Positions 10,264-17,981 of a stretch of 64,000 nucleotides of DNA are shown here, one piece after another; position 1 is the stretch's first letter, and each line of letters begins with the position of its first letter. The DNA comes from Novosphingobium sediminis (GTDB taxonomy: Bacteria; Pseudomonadota; Alphaproteobacteria; Sphingomonadales; Sphingomonadaceae), in the NCBI RefSeq assembly GCF_007991615.1, contig NZ_BJYR01000002.1:124001-188000 (forward strand), written 5' to 3'. Below the pieces are notes generated by a model, which saw only the letters and a list, made by a program, of their open reading frames with translations, was not told the origin of the DNA and did not search any database. The translations under genes and the position numbers were made by a program.

Positions 10264-10707
10264 ATGGTCATGCCTGCCGCAACGACTCTGCTGGCGTGGA
10301 CGCGCCTGCTCCGCGCCGCTGAATGCGCAAGCCAGCACTGCGCAGATACCCTGCGCAAACTCGGACTGCCGCCGCCGGAGTGGTACGACGTGTTGCTGGC
10401 GCTCGAACGCAGCGGTGCGCAGCGCCCGCGCGATCTGCAGGCAGCGCTCGGCGTCGAGCAATATGCGATTTCACGCCTGCTGGACCGGATGGTGAAAGCA
10501 GGGCTTCTCGAACGCAGGCCCTGCCCCGATGACGCGCGCGGCCACACCATCAGGCTGACGATCGAAGGGCTCGAGATGCGCGCGGCGATGTGGCCGGTCT
10601 ATGCCGAAGCGATCGAGGTGGCACTCGGTGCAAGGGTCGCCGAGGAAGATCGCACCGCGCTGGCCCGGCTGCTCGCGCCGCTGGCTGAACCTGTCAGCGC
10701 CGCGTGA
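10264..10707 (+). CDS. MarR family transcriptional regulator
   Basis: A 147-residue winged-helix regulator. The recognition-helix region RDLQAALGVEQYAISRLLDRMVKAGLLERR and the wing with DDARGH are typical of MarR dimers, which usually repress adjacent genes until a phenolic or other ligand binds. The frame stays open upstream to 10213, but that part is encoded by the palindrome array, so the ATG at 10264 is chosen. Three phased dyads sit directly upstream, suggesting autoregulation. The Kef-type antiporter upstream on the same strand may be part of its regulon. Convergent with the acetyltransferase. Confidence 0.85.
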   Translation: MVMPAATTLLAWTRLLRAAECASQHCADTLRKLGLPPPEWYDVLLALERSGAQRPRDLQAALGVEQYAISRLLDRMVKAGLLERRPCPDDARGHTIRLTIEGLEMRAAMWPVYAEAIEVALGARVAEEDRTALARLLAPLAEPVSAA

Positions 10708-10728
10708 TCGGCCCGACCTGGTACTCGA

Positions 10729-11328
10729 TCATGCAAAACCAGGCCAGAGGAAGCGCTGGTAGACGCGTCCGCCCATCTCGATATCATCGGCATAAGTCAC
10801 GCCGAACTTCTGGGCGACAGTGCGCGAGGCCACGTTGCCCGGGTGGATGACCGACATGACGGCGGGGTGATCAAGGTGCCTGCGCGCATAGTCAGCAACC
10901 GCTTGCGCAGCTTCCGAGGCATAACCCTGCCCCCAGTTCTCGCGCGCAAAGGTATATCCGAGCTCGGGCAGTGTCTCGTATGCCATGCCCTCCGGCACAT
11001 GCGTCCGGAAGAACCACATGCGCCGCAAGTTTCCCGGCTGCGGGTGCTTTTCGAGGACACCGTCGCTCAACCCCGATCGACCGAGGCGTTTGCCATCGAT
11101 CTTGCGCGTCACCAGCAGCGGGCCGAGGTTCACGGTCGCATAACCATGCAGGACATCGGCCAGCCATTGCTCGGTCTCTGCCGGTGTTCGCGCAATGCCC
11201 GTGCCAAGATACCGCGCGACCTCGGGATCAGCATGGACAGCAATCAGAAATTCGAGGTCGCGCTCATCCATCCGGCGCAGGAGTAGCCGTTCGGTTTCGA
11301 TATGGTCGGTTCCGGAGGGCAAGGTCAT
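10729..11328 (-). CDS. GNAT family N-acetyltransferase (RimJ/RimL-like)
   Basis: A 199-residue acetyl-CoA-dependent transferase. IETERLLLRRMDERDLEFL at the N-terminus is the RimJ/RimL-type opening. The acetyl-CoA loop is seen as ENWGQGYASEAAQAV (Gln/Arg-x-x-Gly-x-Gly/Ala), and IHPGNVASRTVAQKFG is the conserved helix near the C-terminus. The substrate is unknown; relatives acetylate ribosomal-protein N-termini, amino acids or drugs. The frame extends upstream to 11535, but that part is not family-like; ATG 11328 is chosen. The decarboxylase gene ends 58 bases upstream on the same strand, so the two may share a transcript. Confidence 0.85.
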   Translation of the reverse strand: MTLPSGTDHIETERLLLRRMDERDLEFLIAVHADPEVARYLGTGIARTPAETEQWLADVLHGYATVNLGPLLVTRKIDGKRLGRSGLSDGVLEKHPQPGNLRRMWFFRTHVPEGMAYETLPELGYTFARENWGQGYASEAAQAVADYARRHLDHPAVMSVIHPGNVASRTVAQKFGVTYADDIEMGGRVYQRFLWPGFA

Positions 11329-11386
11329 GGATCGGTCGATCTTACGGTATGGCGGGCGAAACGGAAAGGCGGTGGGCAGACCGCTC

Positions 11387-12493
11387 CTACCCAAGCGCCG
11401 CAGCAATCCTCTGCCACAGCGCCTCAACGTCCGCGTGGGGATTGGCGGCAACCTGCCGAACCCAAAATTCCCCATCGATGGTGAAGCCAGAACTTGTCCC
11501 TTCGAGCGCCGCGACGATGCGCTCGGCGTCTGCATAGCGCGGCCGCCAGTTGATCACACCGGTCTCTGGCGCTTGTCTCAACTCGGTGCGCGGATCGGCG
11601 GCGAGCCGCTCTGCCAGCGCTTCGGCTATGCTCATGCAGCGTTCGATCCGCTCGGCGAGGCCTGTTTGCCCCCACGCGAGCAGGGTTGCCAGCAGTGGCA
11701 GTGCCGCCGCGCTGCGGGTGCCTTCGATGCCGGTGTTGGGCCGGGCGAGATAGGACGAGGTGAACGAAATCGATGCCTTTGCATCGGGATCGCGAAACAG
11801 GGCCAGCGCTGCCCCCTTGGGCTGGAAGAACCACTTGTGCGCGGAGATCGCGATGCTGTCCGCAGCCTCTATCCCGGCGAGCCGCGGCTTGTAGTGCGTG
11901 AACTGCAGCGGCCCGGCCCACGCGGCATCGACATGGCGCCACTTCGCTGCGATCGGCGCCAGATCATCGATCGCGCCGCGCCCGGTTGTCCCCGCGGTGA
12001 GCACCAGCGCGGCATCTGCCAGATCGGGCAAGGCGCTGCGGAGCAGCCGCCCGTCTTCACCGACCGGCACCGAGTGGTAGTCCAGCCCAAGGATGCGCGC
12101 CGCCTTCGGAATGGAGATATGCGCCTCTGCCGATGCGACGACCTTGCGCGCGCCAGCCTCACGCGCCGCCCACAGCGCAGTCAGATTGGCGAGCGTGGAC
12201 CCGCTGCAAAACTGGCCCCAGGCCATGCCATAAGCCGGTACGATCCAATCGAGCACAAGCGCTTCGGCCTGCGTCGCAAAGGGGCTCGTCGCCGCGTGCA
12301 GAAGGTTCTGGTTCGCCTGCGCGACGAGATAGGCCATCCGCGCCGCCACATCGGCCGACGGCGGGTCCATATGCGCCAGCACATCGGGCGCGGCGAGATC
12401 AGCCCGCAGGTCCATGGCTGCCGCGCCGAGCAGCGCGAGTGCAGCCTCCTCGCCGATTCCGGTCTGCGGAAGGGTTTGCGGAAGATCGATCAT
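11387..12493 (-). CDS. PLP-dependent group II decarboxylase (aromatic-L-amino-acid decarboxylase-like)
   Basis: Fold-type I PLP enzyme of about 368 residues. The Schiff-base lysine is in SAHKW (Lys220) and the pyridine-nitrogen aspartate in HVDAAW (Asp189); the cofactor-binding GTTGRGAID loop is also present. The family decarboxylates aromatic amino acids to amines or other amino acids. It is shorter than most members (about 470), lacking part of the N-terminal arm, so the activity may differ. An alternative TTG start at 12550 with GAAGG upstream would add 19 residues; ATG 12493 has GAGG 6 bases upstream and is preferred. Its amine product could in principle feed the amine dehydrogenase of this window, which is only a guess. 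Confidence 0.8.
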   Translation of the reverse strand: MIDLPQTLPQTGIGEEAALALLGAAAMDLRADLAAPDVLAHMDPPSADVAARMAYLVAQANQNLLHAATSPFATQAEALVLDWIVPAYGMAWGQFCSGSTLANLTALWAAREAGARKVVASAEAHISIPKAARILGLDYHSVPVGEDGRLLRSALPDLADAALVLTAGTTGRGAIDDLAPIAAKWRHVDAAWAGPLQFTHYKPRLAGIEAADSIAISAHKWFFQPKGAALALFRDPDAKASISFTSSYLARPNTGIEGTRSAAALPLLATLLAWGQTGLAERIERCMSIAEALAERLAADPRTELRQAPETGVINWRPRYADAERIVAALEGTSSGFTIDGEFWVRQVAANPHADVEALWQRIAAALG

Positions 12494-12619
12494 GCCGTGC
12501 CTCGCTGCCACGCAGGCGCGCGCCGCCTGCAGGGCCGCGAACTTGCCCAAGCGACGCGCCTTCGGGCAGGCACAAATGCTTGGCCCGTCAGTAGCGAGGC
12601 TTCCCGCCGCTATTTCGCC

Positions 12620-13405
12620 TCAGCGGGCGTCGGTTGCCGCGCTTAGCACTGCGCCGCCGCGACCGTCCTGAAGGAACACCGCATTGCGCAATCCGCCGGC
12701 CGCCGGGGCATAGGAAAAGCGCGCCGCGCCGCCGTTCCACGCGCCGAGCCGAGTCAGTTCGCGCACGAGGTTCTTGTGCGGCAGGGTCCGGCCGCCGTTC
12801 TCGCCGGCCTTGATCGGCACGTCGATGGTGCGCGGATCATAGCGGACGAGCCAGACATCGGCCGGGCGCGCGGGCGCAGCGCCCTTCGCGATGGTCACGC
12901 CGTCTGCGCCCACGTTCGGCACCGGCGCGGTGCTGCGCGCAGCGGCAATGGCCGCTTCAACGCCGCGCGGATTGGCTCCGGTGACACTCTGCGAACCGTT
13001 GATCCAGAACTGCGGCGTGGCGACTTCGTGGCTGGCGGAGCGCGACGCAAAATCGCGCTGGCGCTGGGTATAGGCGGGGCTGGCGAACTTGTCCTTCCAG
13101 CCAAGGTAGTCCCAATAAGTCACCTCGAAGGCGAGCGGGATCACATTGGCGCGGCCCGCAATGCCGTTGAGATAGGCTTCCGCGGGTGGGCAGCTGGAGC
13201 AGCCCTCGCTCTGGTAGAGTTCGACCAGCACGGGCGCGGCAGGGGCCACCACGCGGGACGCCGCCGGGGCATTCGCCTGAGCGACACTTGTAAGGAAATG
13301 GCCCGCAGCCAAAGCCGAACCGGCAAGGCCCAGCGGCAGGGCAATCGCGGTCAGGCGGCGAAGCAAGGAAGGTGAACGCGGCATCGAATGGCTTTCTGCA
13401 GGCAT
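12620..13405 (-). CDS. DUF1223 thioredoxin-like exported protein
   Basis: A 261-residue protein with an N-terminal membrane or signal segment and a thioredoxin-like domain. The DUF1223 signature is visible as YQSEGCSSCPPAEAYLN, giving Cys69 and Cys72 in a CxxC arrangement. The rest follows the family pattern, including the TPQFWINGS strand. The function is unknown; a periplasmic thiol role is plausible. ATG 13405 is chosen because AGG lies about 9 bases upstream; ATG 13384 would start right at the signal segment. Divergent from the TonB receptor gene. Confidence 0.78.
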   Translation of the reverse strand: MPAESHSMPRSPSLLRRLTAIALPLGLAGSALAAGHFLTSVAQANAPAASRVVAPAAPVLVELYQSEGCSSCPPAEAYLNGIAGRANVIPLAFEVTYWDYLGWKDKFASPAYTQRQRDFASRSASHEVATPQFWINGSQSVTGANPRGVEAAIAAARSTAPVPNVGADGVTIAKGAAPARPADVWLVRYDPRTIDVPIKAGENGGRTLPHKNLVRELTRLGAWNGGAARFSYAPAAGGLRNAVFLQDGRGGAVLSAATDAR

Positions 13406-13533
13406 CGGGGATACCTGCCAATTCGTCCGTGCGCTTTCACCGGTTACAACGCAAGCCCGGCCGACCACTTGACAGGCAGGCCCGGCACGGCAACGGCCCA
13501 CAGGCATCCTTCTGATCGAAAGCGATTTACACC

Positions 13534-15537
13534 GTGCCCTGCACCCTTCGCCCAGCTGCCCTTATCGCACTGCTCGCCGGTGCTTCCCTGCCCTCGCTGG
13601 CTTATGCCGAGGAAGCAGCGCCGGACCAGATCGTGGTGACTGGACGCGGCCTCGATGCAGCGCCCGCTGCCGTGGCCTACGACGTGCAGGATATCGACAA
13701 GGACCGGCTCGCCGTTGCCGCCTCCAGCCGGATCGAGGATGCGCTGTCCGCTGCCGCCGGCTTCCAGCAGTTCCGCCGCTCGGACAGCCGCGCATCCAAT
13801 CCCTCCGCGCAGGGCATCACTCTGCGCGCGCTCGGCGGCAATGCCACGAGCCGTACACTCATGCTGCTCGACGGCGTGCCGGTCGCCGATCCGTTCTTCG
13901 GCTATGTCCCGCTCTCCGCGCTGGCACCGGAGCGGCTTGCGATGGCGCGTGTCACGCGCGGCGGCGGCTCGGGCGCATTCGGCGCGGGCGCGGTGGCGGG
14001 GACTATCGACCTGACCAGCGCTAGCCCCGATCAGCTTGGCCTGTTCGGTGGGCGCGCGCTGGTCGATGATCGCGGCGAGACGGAGCTTTCGGCCACGCTC
14101 GCGCCAAAGCTCGGCGCAGGCTACCTCGTCGCCTCGGGCCGCTGGGATCGCGGCCAGGGCTTCTGGACTACCCCCGTTGACCAACGCGTCCCGGCCAGCG
14201 TCCGTGCCAGCTATGAAAGCTGGTCCACCAGCCTGCGCGCCGTCGCACCGCTTACTGGCGACATCGAACTGCAGGCCCGCGTTGCGGCCTTCAACGATGC
14301 CCGGACCTTGCGCTTTGCCGGGGCGGACACCGCCGCCAGCGGACAGGATGCCAGCCTGCGCCTTGTCGGACGCGGAGCTTGGAAGTTCGATGCGCTCGCC
14401 TATGTGCAGGCCCGTGATTTCAACAACGTCGTCATCAGCGCGCGCACCTTCCTGCCGACGCTCGACCAGCGCGCGACGCCCTCAACCGGTATCGGCGGCA
14501 AGTTTGAATTGCGCCCGCCAGTCGGCAAGGCGCACGTCCTCCGCCTCGGCGCGGACTGGCGCTATGCCGAAGGGCATACTGAGGAGGACGTCTATACCGC
14601 CGGCAAGATCACCGGCCAGCGCCGCGCCGGGGGCACCAATCGCGATCTCGGCCTGTTCATCGAGGATGACTGGACCCTCGGTCCGGTGATCCTGACAGCC
14701 GGTGCGCGCGCAGATCGCTGGTCGGTCCGCAATGGCGTGCTCGATTCCGTGCTGAGCGGCCAGGCCTCCACCACCGTCTATCCGGACCGTGCCGGATGGG
14801 ACGGCAGTTTCCGCGGCGGCGCAGTGGTGAAGCTCGGCGGCGGCGTTGCCCTGCGCGGTTCGGCCTATACCGGCCTACGCCAGCCCACGCTCAATGAACT
14901 CTACCGCTCGTTCACCGTGTTCCCCATCGTCACCCGCGCCAATGCCGCACTTCAGAACGAGAAGCTGCGCGGCTTCGAGGGCGGGATCGACTGGCGACCG
15001 GCGGCGGGCCTGTCCTTCTCGGCCACGGCATTCGACAACAAGGTGCGTCACGCGATCGCCAACGTCACCGTGGCGACCAATGTCCGCGAGCGCCAGAATG
15101 TCGATGCGGTTCATGCCAATGGCATCGAACTTGGCGCAGAAGCCAAGTTCGGCGCTTTCTCGCTCAGCGGTTCCTTCGCCTATACCGATGCCAAGGTCGA
15201 AGCCCCCGGCACCGCGCTCGATGGCAAGCGCCCGGCGCAGACCCCGCGTTATGCCGCCAGCGCCACGGCAGCGTGGCGCCCATCCCCGCGAACTACTCTG
15301 GCGATCACGTTGCGGCATACGGGCGCTCAGTTCGAGGACGACCTCGAAACCGACGTACTGCCCGCCGCAACGACGCTCGACGCTTATGCCGAAGTGCCCG
15401 TCGCCGGCCCGTTCAGCCTCGTCCTGCGCGGCGAGAACCTGTTCGACGAGGCGGTGGTAACACGCAATTCCGGTGGATCGATCGATCTCGGCACCCCGCG
15501 CACGATCTGGGGCGGGGTGAAGATCGCCTTCCGCTAA
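13534..15537 (+). CDS. TonB-dependent receptor (BtuB-size)
   Basis: Outer-membrane gated transporter of 667 residues starting with GTG. Signal peptide about residues 1-25, then a TonB-box-like DQIVVTG (31-37), a plug domain with LDGVPV and a 22-strand barrel ending in an aromatic/basic pattern (WGGVKIAFR). The compact size resembles BtuB-type receptors for cobalamin or metal complexes, but no cobalamin riboswitch-like leader is seen in the 128 bases upstream. Its stop codon overlaps that of the convergent sulfotransferase in the four bases CTAA. Confidence 0.88.
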   Translation: MPCTLRPAALIALLAGASLPSLAYAEEAAPDQIVVTGRGLDAAPAAVAYDVQDIDKDRLAVAASSRIEDALSAAAGFQQFRRSDSRASNPSAQGITLRALGGNATSRTLMLLDGVPVADPFFGYVPLSALAPERLAMARVTRGGGSGAFGAGAVAGTIDLTSASPDQLGLFGGRALVDDRGETELSATLAPKLGAGYLVASGRWDRGQGFWTTPVDQRVPASVRASYESWSTSLRAVAPLTGDIELQARVAAFNDARTLRFAGADTAASGQDASLRLVGRGAWKFDALAYVQARDFNNVVISARTFLPTLDQRATPSTGIGGKFELRPPVGKAHVLRLGADWRYAEGHTEEDVYTAGKITGQRRAGGTNRDLGLFIEDDWTLGPVILTAGARADRWSVRNGVLDSVLSGQASTTVYPDRAGWDGSFRGGAVVKLGGGVALRGSAYTGLRQPTLNELYRSFTVFPIVTRANAALQNEKLRGFEGGIDWRPAAGLSFSATAFDNKVRHAIANVTVATNVRERQNVDAVHANGIELGAEAKFGAFSLSGSFAYTDAKVEAPGTALDGKRPAQTPRYAASATAAWRPSPRTTLAITLRHTGAQFEDDLETDVLPAATTLDAYAEVPVAGPFSLVLRGENLFDEAVVTRNSGGSIDLGTPRTIWGGVKIAFR

Positions 15538-17594
15538 GGCAGCAGGGCGCCCGGCACCTCGGGATAGCTCGTCGCCACATCCCCGAGCGCGGCTTCCAGC
15601 GGACCGAGCCACGGCGCATAGGCTCTCCAGTGCTCGACCGCATCGGTGTAGATCGGGCGGCGGACCTGCTCGGAACTTGCGGTGCGCACGGCGCGGGTGT
15701 TGCGATGGAATTCGAGGCAACCCTCCTCGAACGGCAGGCCGAGATAATCAAGCAGGCGCCGGACCTCGCCTTCGGTCTCGGCAACCATCCGCTCATAGAT
15801 AACCCGGTGCACCGCCCCCGGCGCTGCCGCGTCGTAATGCGCCATCAGCCGCACGTAATCGCGGTAGTACCGGCCGATCTCGGTGAAATCATATGTGAAA
15901 GTCTGCCCGCGGGCGAAATGCTGCTTCCAGCCCGAAAAGCAGCATGACATCGGGTGGCGGCGCGCATCGACAATCTTCGCGTTCGGCAGGATCAGCCGGA
16001 TCAGCCCGACGTGCTGCCAGTTGTTGGGCATCTTGTCGGTGAAGCGCGGACGGTCCGTCTTGCGATGCACGCGCGTGCGCTCGATGTATTCCTCGCCCAG
16101 ACGCCGGCGGTCCGTCGCGGTCAGCGAGCGCACCATCGTGCCGAAGTCTGCAAACTCCCCCTCGTCCACCCGCGATTGCAGCCGCGCGGCGATGGTCATC
16201 ATCTCCGAAAGCTCCATCGTGCCTTCGATGGCGCTGTGGCTGGAGAGAATCTGCTCGACAAGCGTGGAGCCGGAACGGGGCAGGCCGACGATGAAGATCG
16301 CGTCCTCGGCCGGTGCACCGCCCTCACCCATCGCCGCAAGGAACGGCGCGGTGAAGGTCGATGCAGCCGCATCGACGTCGGCGGCAAACTCGTCCGCATC
16401 ATAGCGGATCAAGGTGCGCCGCAGCTTGTTGCCCTTATCGTAGTGCTCGAAGGCACGCGCCGCATCGCCCGCATCTTCGAACGCCTTGCCCAGCGAGAAA
16501 TGGAGATGGAACACGTCTTCCTCGCGCCCCTTCCCTTCGGCCAGTTCGCCAAGCGCCGCTTCCATCCGGGCTATATCCTCGGCGCCGAGCTTCACCGTCT
16601 TGAGATTGGCGAGGCTCCACCACGCCTCGCCAAGGCTCGGCTGATGCGTCACCGCCGCGCGGTAGGCCGCAATCGCTTCGCCCTGCTCGCCGAGCGTCTT
16701 GAGCACGTGGCCTAAGTTCTGCCACAGCAGGGGCTGTTCGGGCTGCATCTCGAGCAGATGTTCGTAGATGCCCCGTGCGCGCTCCTGTTCGCCAAGCCGG
16801 ACCAGCACCGAGGCAAGGATCAGTTCAGCCCCCGCCGCCTTGACCGGACTGCGCGCCAATGTTTCGGCATGGTGCAGCGCATCGGGCAAGCGATTGAGCT
16901 GCATGAGCAAGCGCACGAGGAAATCGCGCGCCAGATCGAAGCCGGGCGCCAGTGCAACCGCGCGCTCCACAAGCTGAAGCGCCTCGGCCATGTCGCCGCG
17001 CCGCCAATGAACCTCGCCCAGCATGCGCGTGCCGACGGGATCGTTGGGCAGTCGCTCCGCGCGTGCACGCAGCATGGTATCCGCTTCGTCCAGCTTGCCA
17101 TCATGGATCGCGGCCGCCGCCTTGAGTAGTTCCGGATCGCGCGAGGCGGCGTGGACGGCGGAGAGGTCTGCACGCCAGGCGTCCTCGTCACGCCCCGCCT
17201 TGCGCAGTTCGGCCGCCAGCAGAAACCATCCGCTTGCAACACCGGGCTGCACCTGCGTCAGCGCCTCCAGCGCCTCGATCGCTGTTCCTGCTTGCCCGGC
17301 TTCGCTGGCCGCCTGCGCATGTTCCCACAGCACCATGGCCGGACGGCGCGGCCCGCCGGGGATCAGCGCAAGCCGCGCGCATGCCTCTGCGGACCGGCCA
17401 AGACGCCGCAAGGCCTGCGCGGAAATGAACAGCGCGGGGGGCAATCCGGGGACAACGCGCAAGGCCCGCTCGGCGTCTGCAAGCGCGCTATCGGGCGCGG
17501 TTTCAACGCGCTGCGCCGCTGCATCCAGCGCCGCCCGCAAATCCTGCTGCGAGTGCCGCGAGCCAGCGGCAACCGCTGGTTTTCCCACATCCAT
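15534..17594 (-). CDS. tetratricopeptide-repeat sulfotransferase
   Basis: A 686-residue two-part protein. Residues about 15-400 are TPR-like helical repeats (for instance LWQNLGHVLKTLGEQGEAIAAY). Residues about 430-680 are a PAPS-dependent sulfotransferase domain, with the 5'-phosphosulfate loop PRSGST at 439-444 and a 3'-phosphate motif near 543-558. TPRs probably select a protein or peptide partner, as in tyrosylprotein-like sulfotransferases; the acceptor is unknown. No signal peptide. It converges on the TonB receptor gene and shares stop-codon bases with it. Confidence 0.85.
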   Translation of the reverse strand: MDVGKPAVAAGSRHSQQDLRAALDAAAQRVETAPDSALADAERALRVVPGLPPALFISAQALRRLGRSAEACARLALIPGGPRRPAMVLWEHAQAASEAGQAGTAIEALEALTQVQPGVASGWFLLAAELRKAGRDEDAWRADLSAVHAASRDPELLKAAAAIHDGKLDEADTMLRARAERLPNDPVGTRMLGEVHWRRGDMAEALQLVERAVALAPGFDLARDFLVRLLMQLNRLPDALHHAETLARSPVKAAGAELILASVLVRLGEQERARGIYEHLLEMQPEQPLLWQNLGHVLKTLGEQGEAIAAYRAAVTHQPSLGEAWWSLANLKTVKLGAEDIARMEAALGELAEGKGREEDVFHLHFSLGKAFEDAGDAARAFEHYDKGNKLRRTLIRYDADEFAADVDAAASTFTAPFLAAMGEGGAPAEDAIFIVGLPRSGSTLVEQILSSHSAIEGTMELSEMMTIAARLQSRVDEGEFADFGTMVRSLTATDRRRLGEEYIERTRVHRKTDRPRFTDKMPNNWQHVGLIRLILPNAKIVDARRHPMSCCFSGWKQHFARGQTFTYDFTEIGRYYRDYVRLMAHYDAAAPGAVHRVIYERMVAETEGEVRRLLDYLGLPFEEGCLEFHRNTRAVRTASSEQVRRPIYTDAVEHWRAYAPWLGPLEAALGDVATSYPEVPGALLP

Positions 17595-17981
17595 GCTTAG
17601 TCTTGCCGCCTAGCCATGCTGCATCATGTGCAGGTTTTGTCACAGGTGCAACGGCTCAATCGGCAGCATGCTGCAATTGCGAAAATGGCTGTTGACTCTC
17701 AACTGTAATCTATCATCTTCCGCTCTTGGACAGGCGTCAAGAATGGCGTCCTACAGGGGATCAATTTGATACAATCACGCCGTGCGGTCCGCGCGGTAGG
17801 CCAGAGGTCGCTAAGCGACCGTGGCTCAAGGGCTTTTCCCCACTGCAAAACTGCAGGGGACCAGCTCTGGTGGTGGCGCTGCCATAGCAGCGAATCAACC
17901 GGCCAAAGGCCGGTTCGCAGGAACGGACGCGAAGGAGCCTTTTGCGAAGCTGAGTACCAAGAACAGGGAGCCACACACGTC
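17595..17981 (+). other. 387-base intergenic region with palindromes and a structured leader
   Basis: Separates the sulfotransferase (minus) from a TonB receptor (plus). The proximal part holds a perfect 12-bp palindrome GCAGCATGCTGC (17663-17674) and a TTGACT at 17692 that may be a -35 box, without a clear -10. The second half is a series of hairpins described separately. An open frame crosses it but is not protein-like. Confidence 0.55.
17806..17947 (+). ncRNA. candidate structured leader RNA, serial stem-loops
   Basis: Consecutive perfect or near-perfect hairpins precede the TonB receptor ATG: GGTCGC/GCGACC with triloop TAA (17806-17820); CCC-CTGCA/TGCAG-GGG (17838-17859); CGCTGC/GCAGCG with tetraloop CATA (17877-17892); AACCGGCC/GGCCGGTT with triloop AAA (17897-17915); and an imperfect stem near 17928-17947. 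Stems of this quality so close together suggest selection at RNA level or a repeat cassette. It matches no riboswitch class I know. Confidence 0.45.

Noticed and set aside
13406-13533. cobalamin riboswitch before the BtuB-size receptor
   Set aside because: Only 128 bases lie between the genes and no B12-box-like sequence or conserved core was found.
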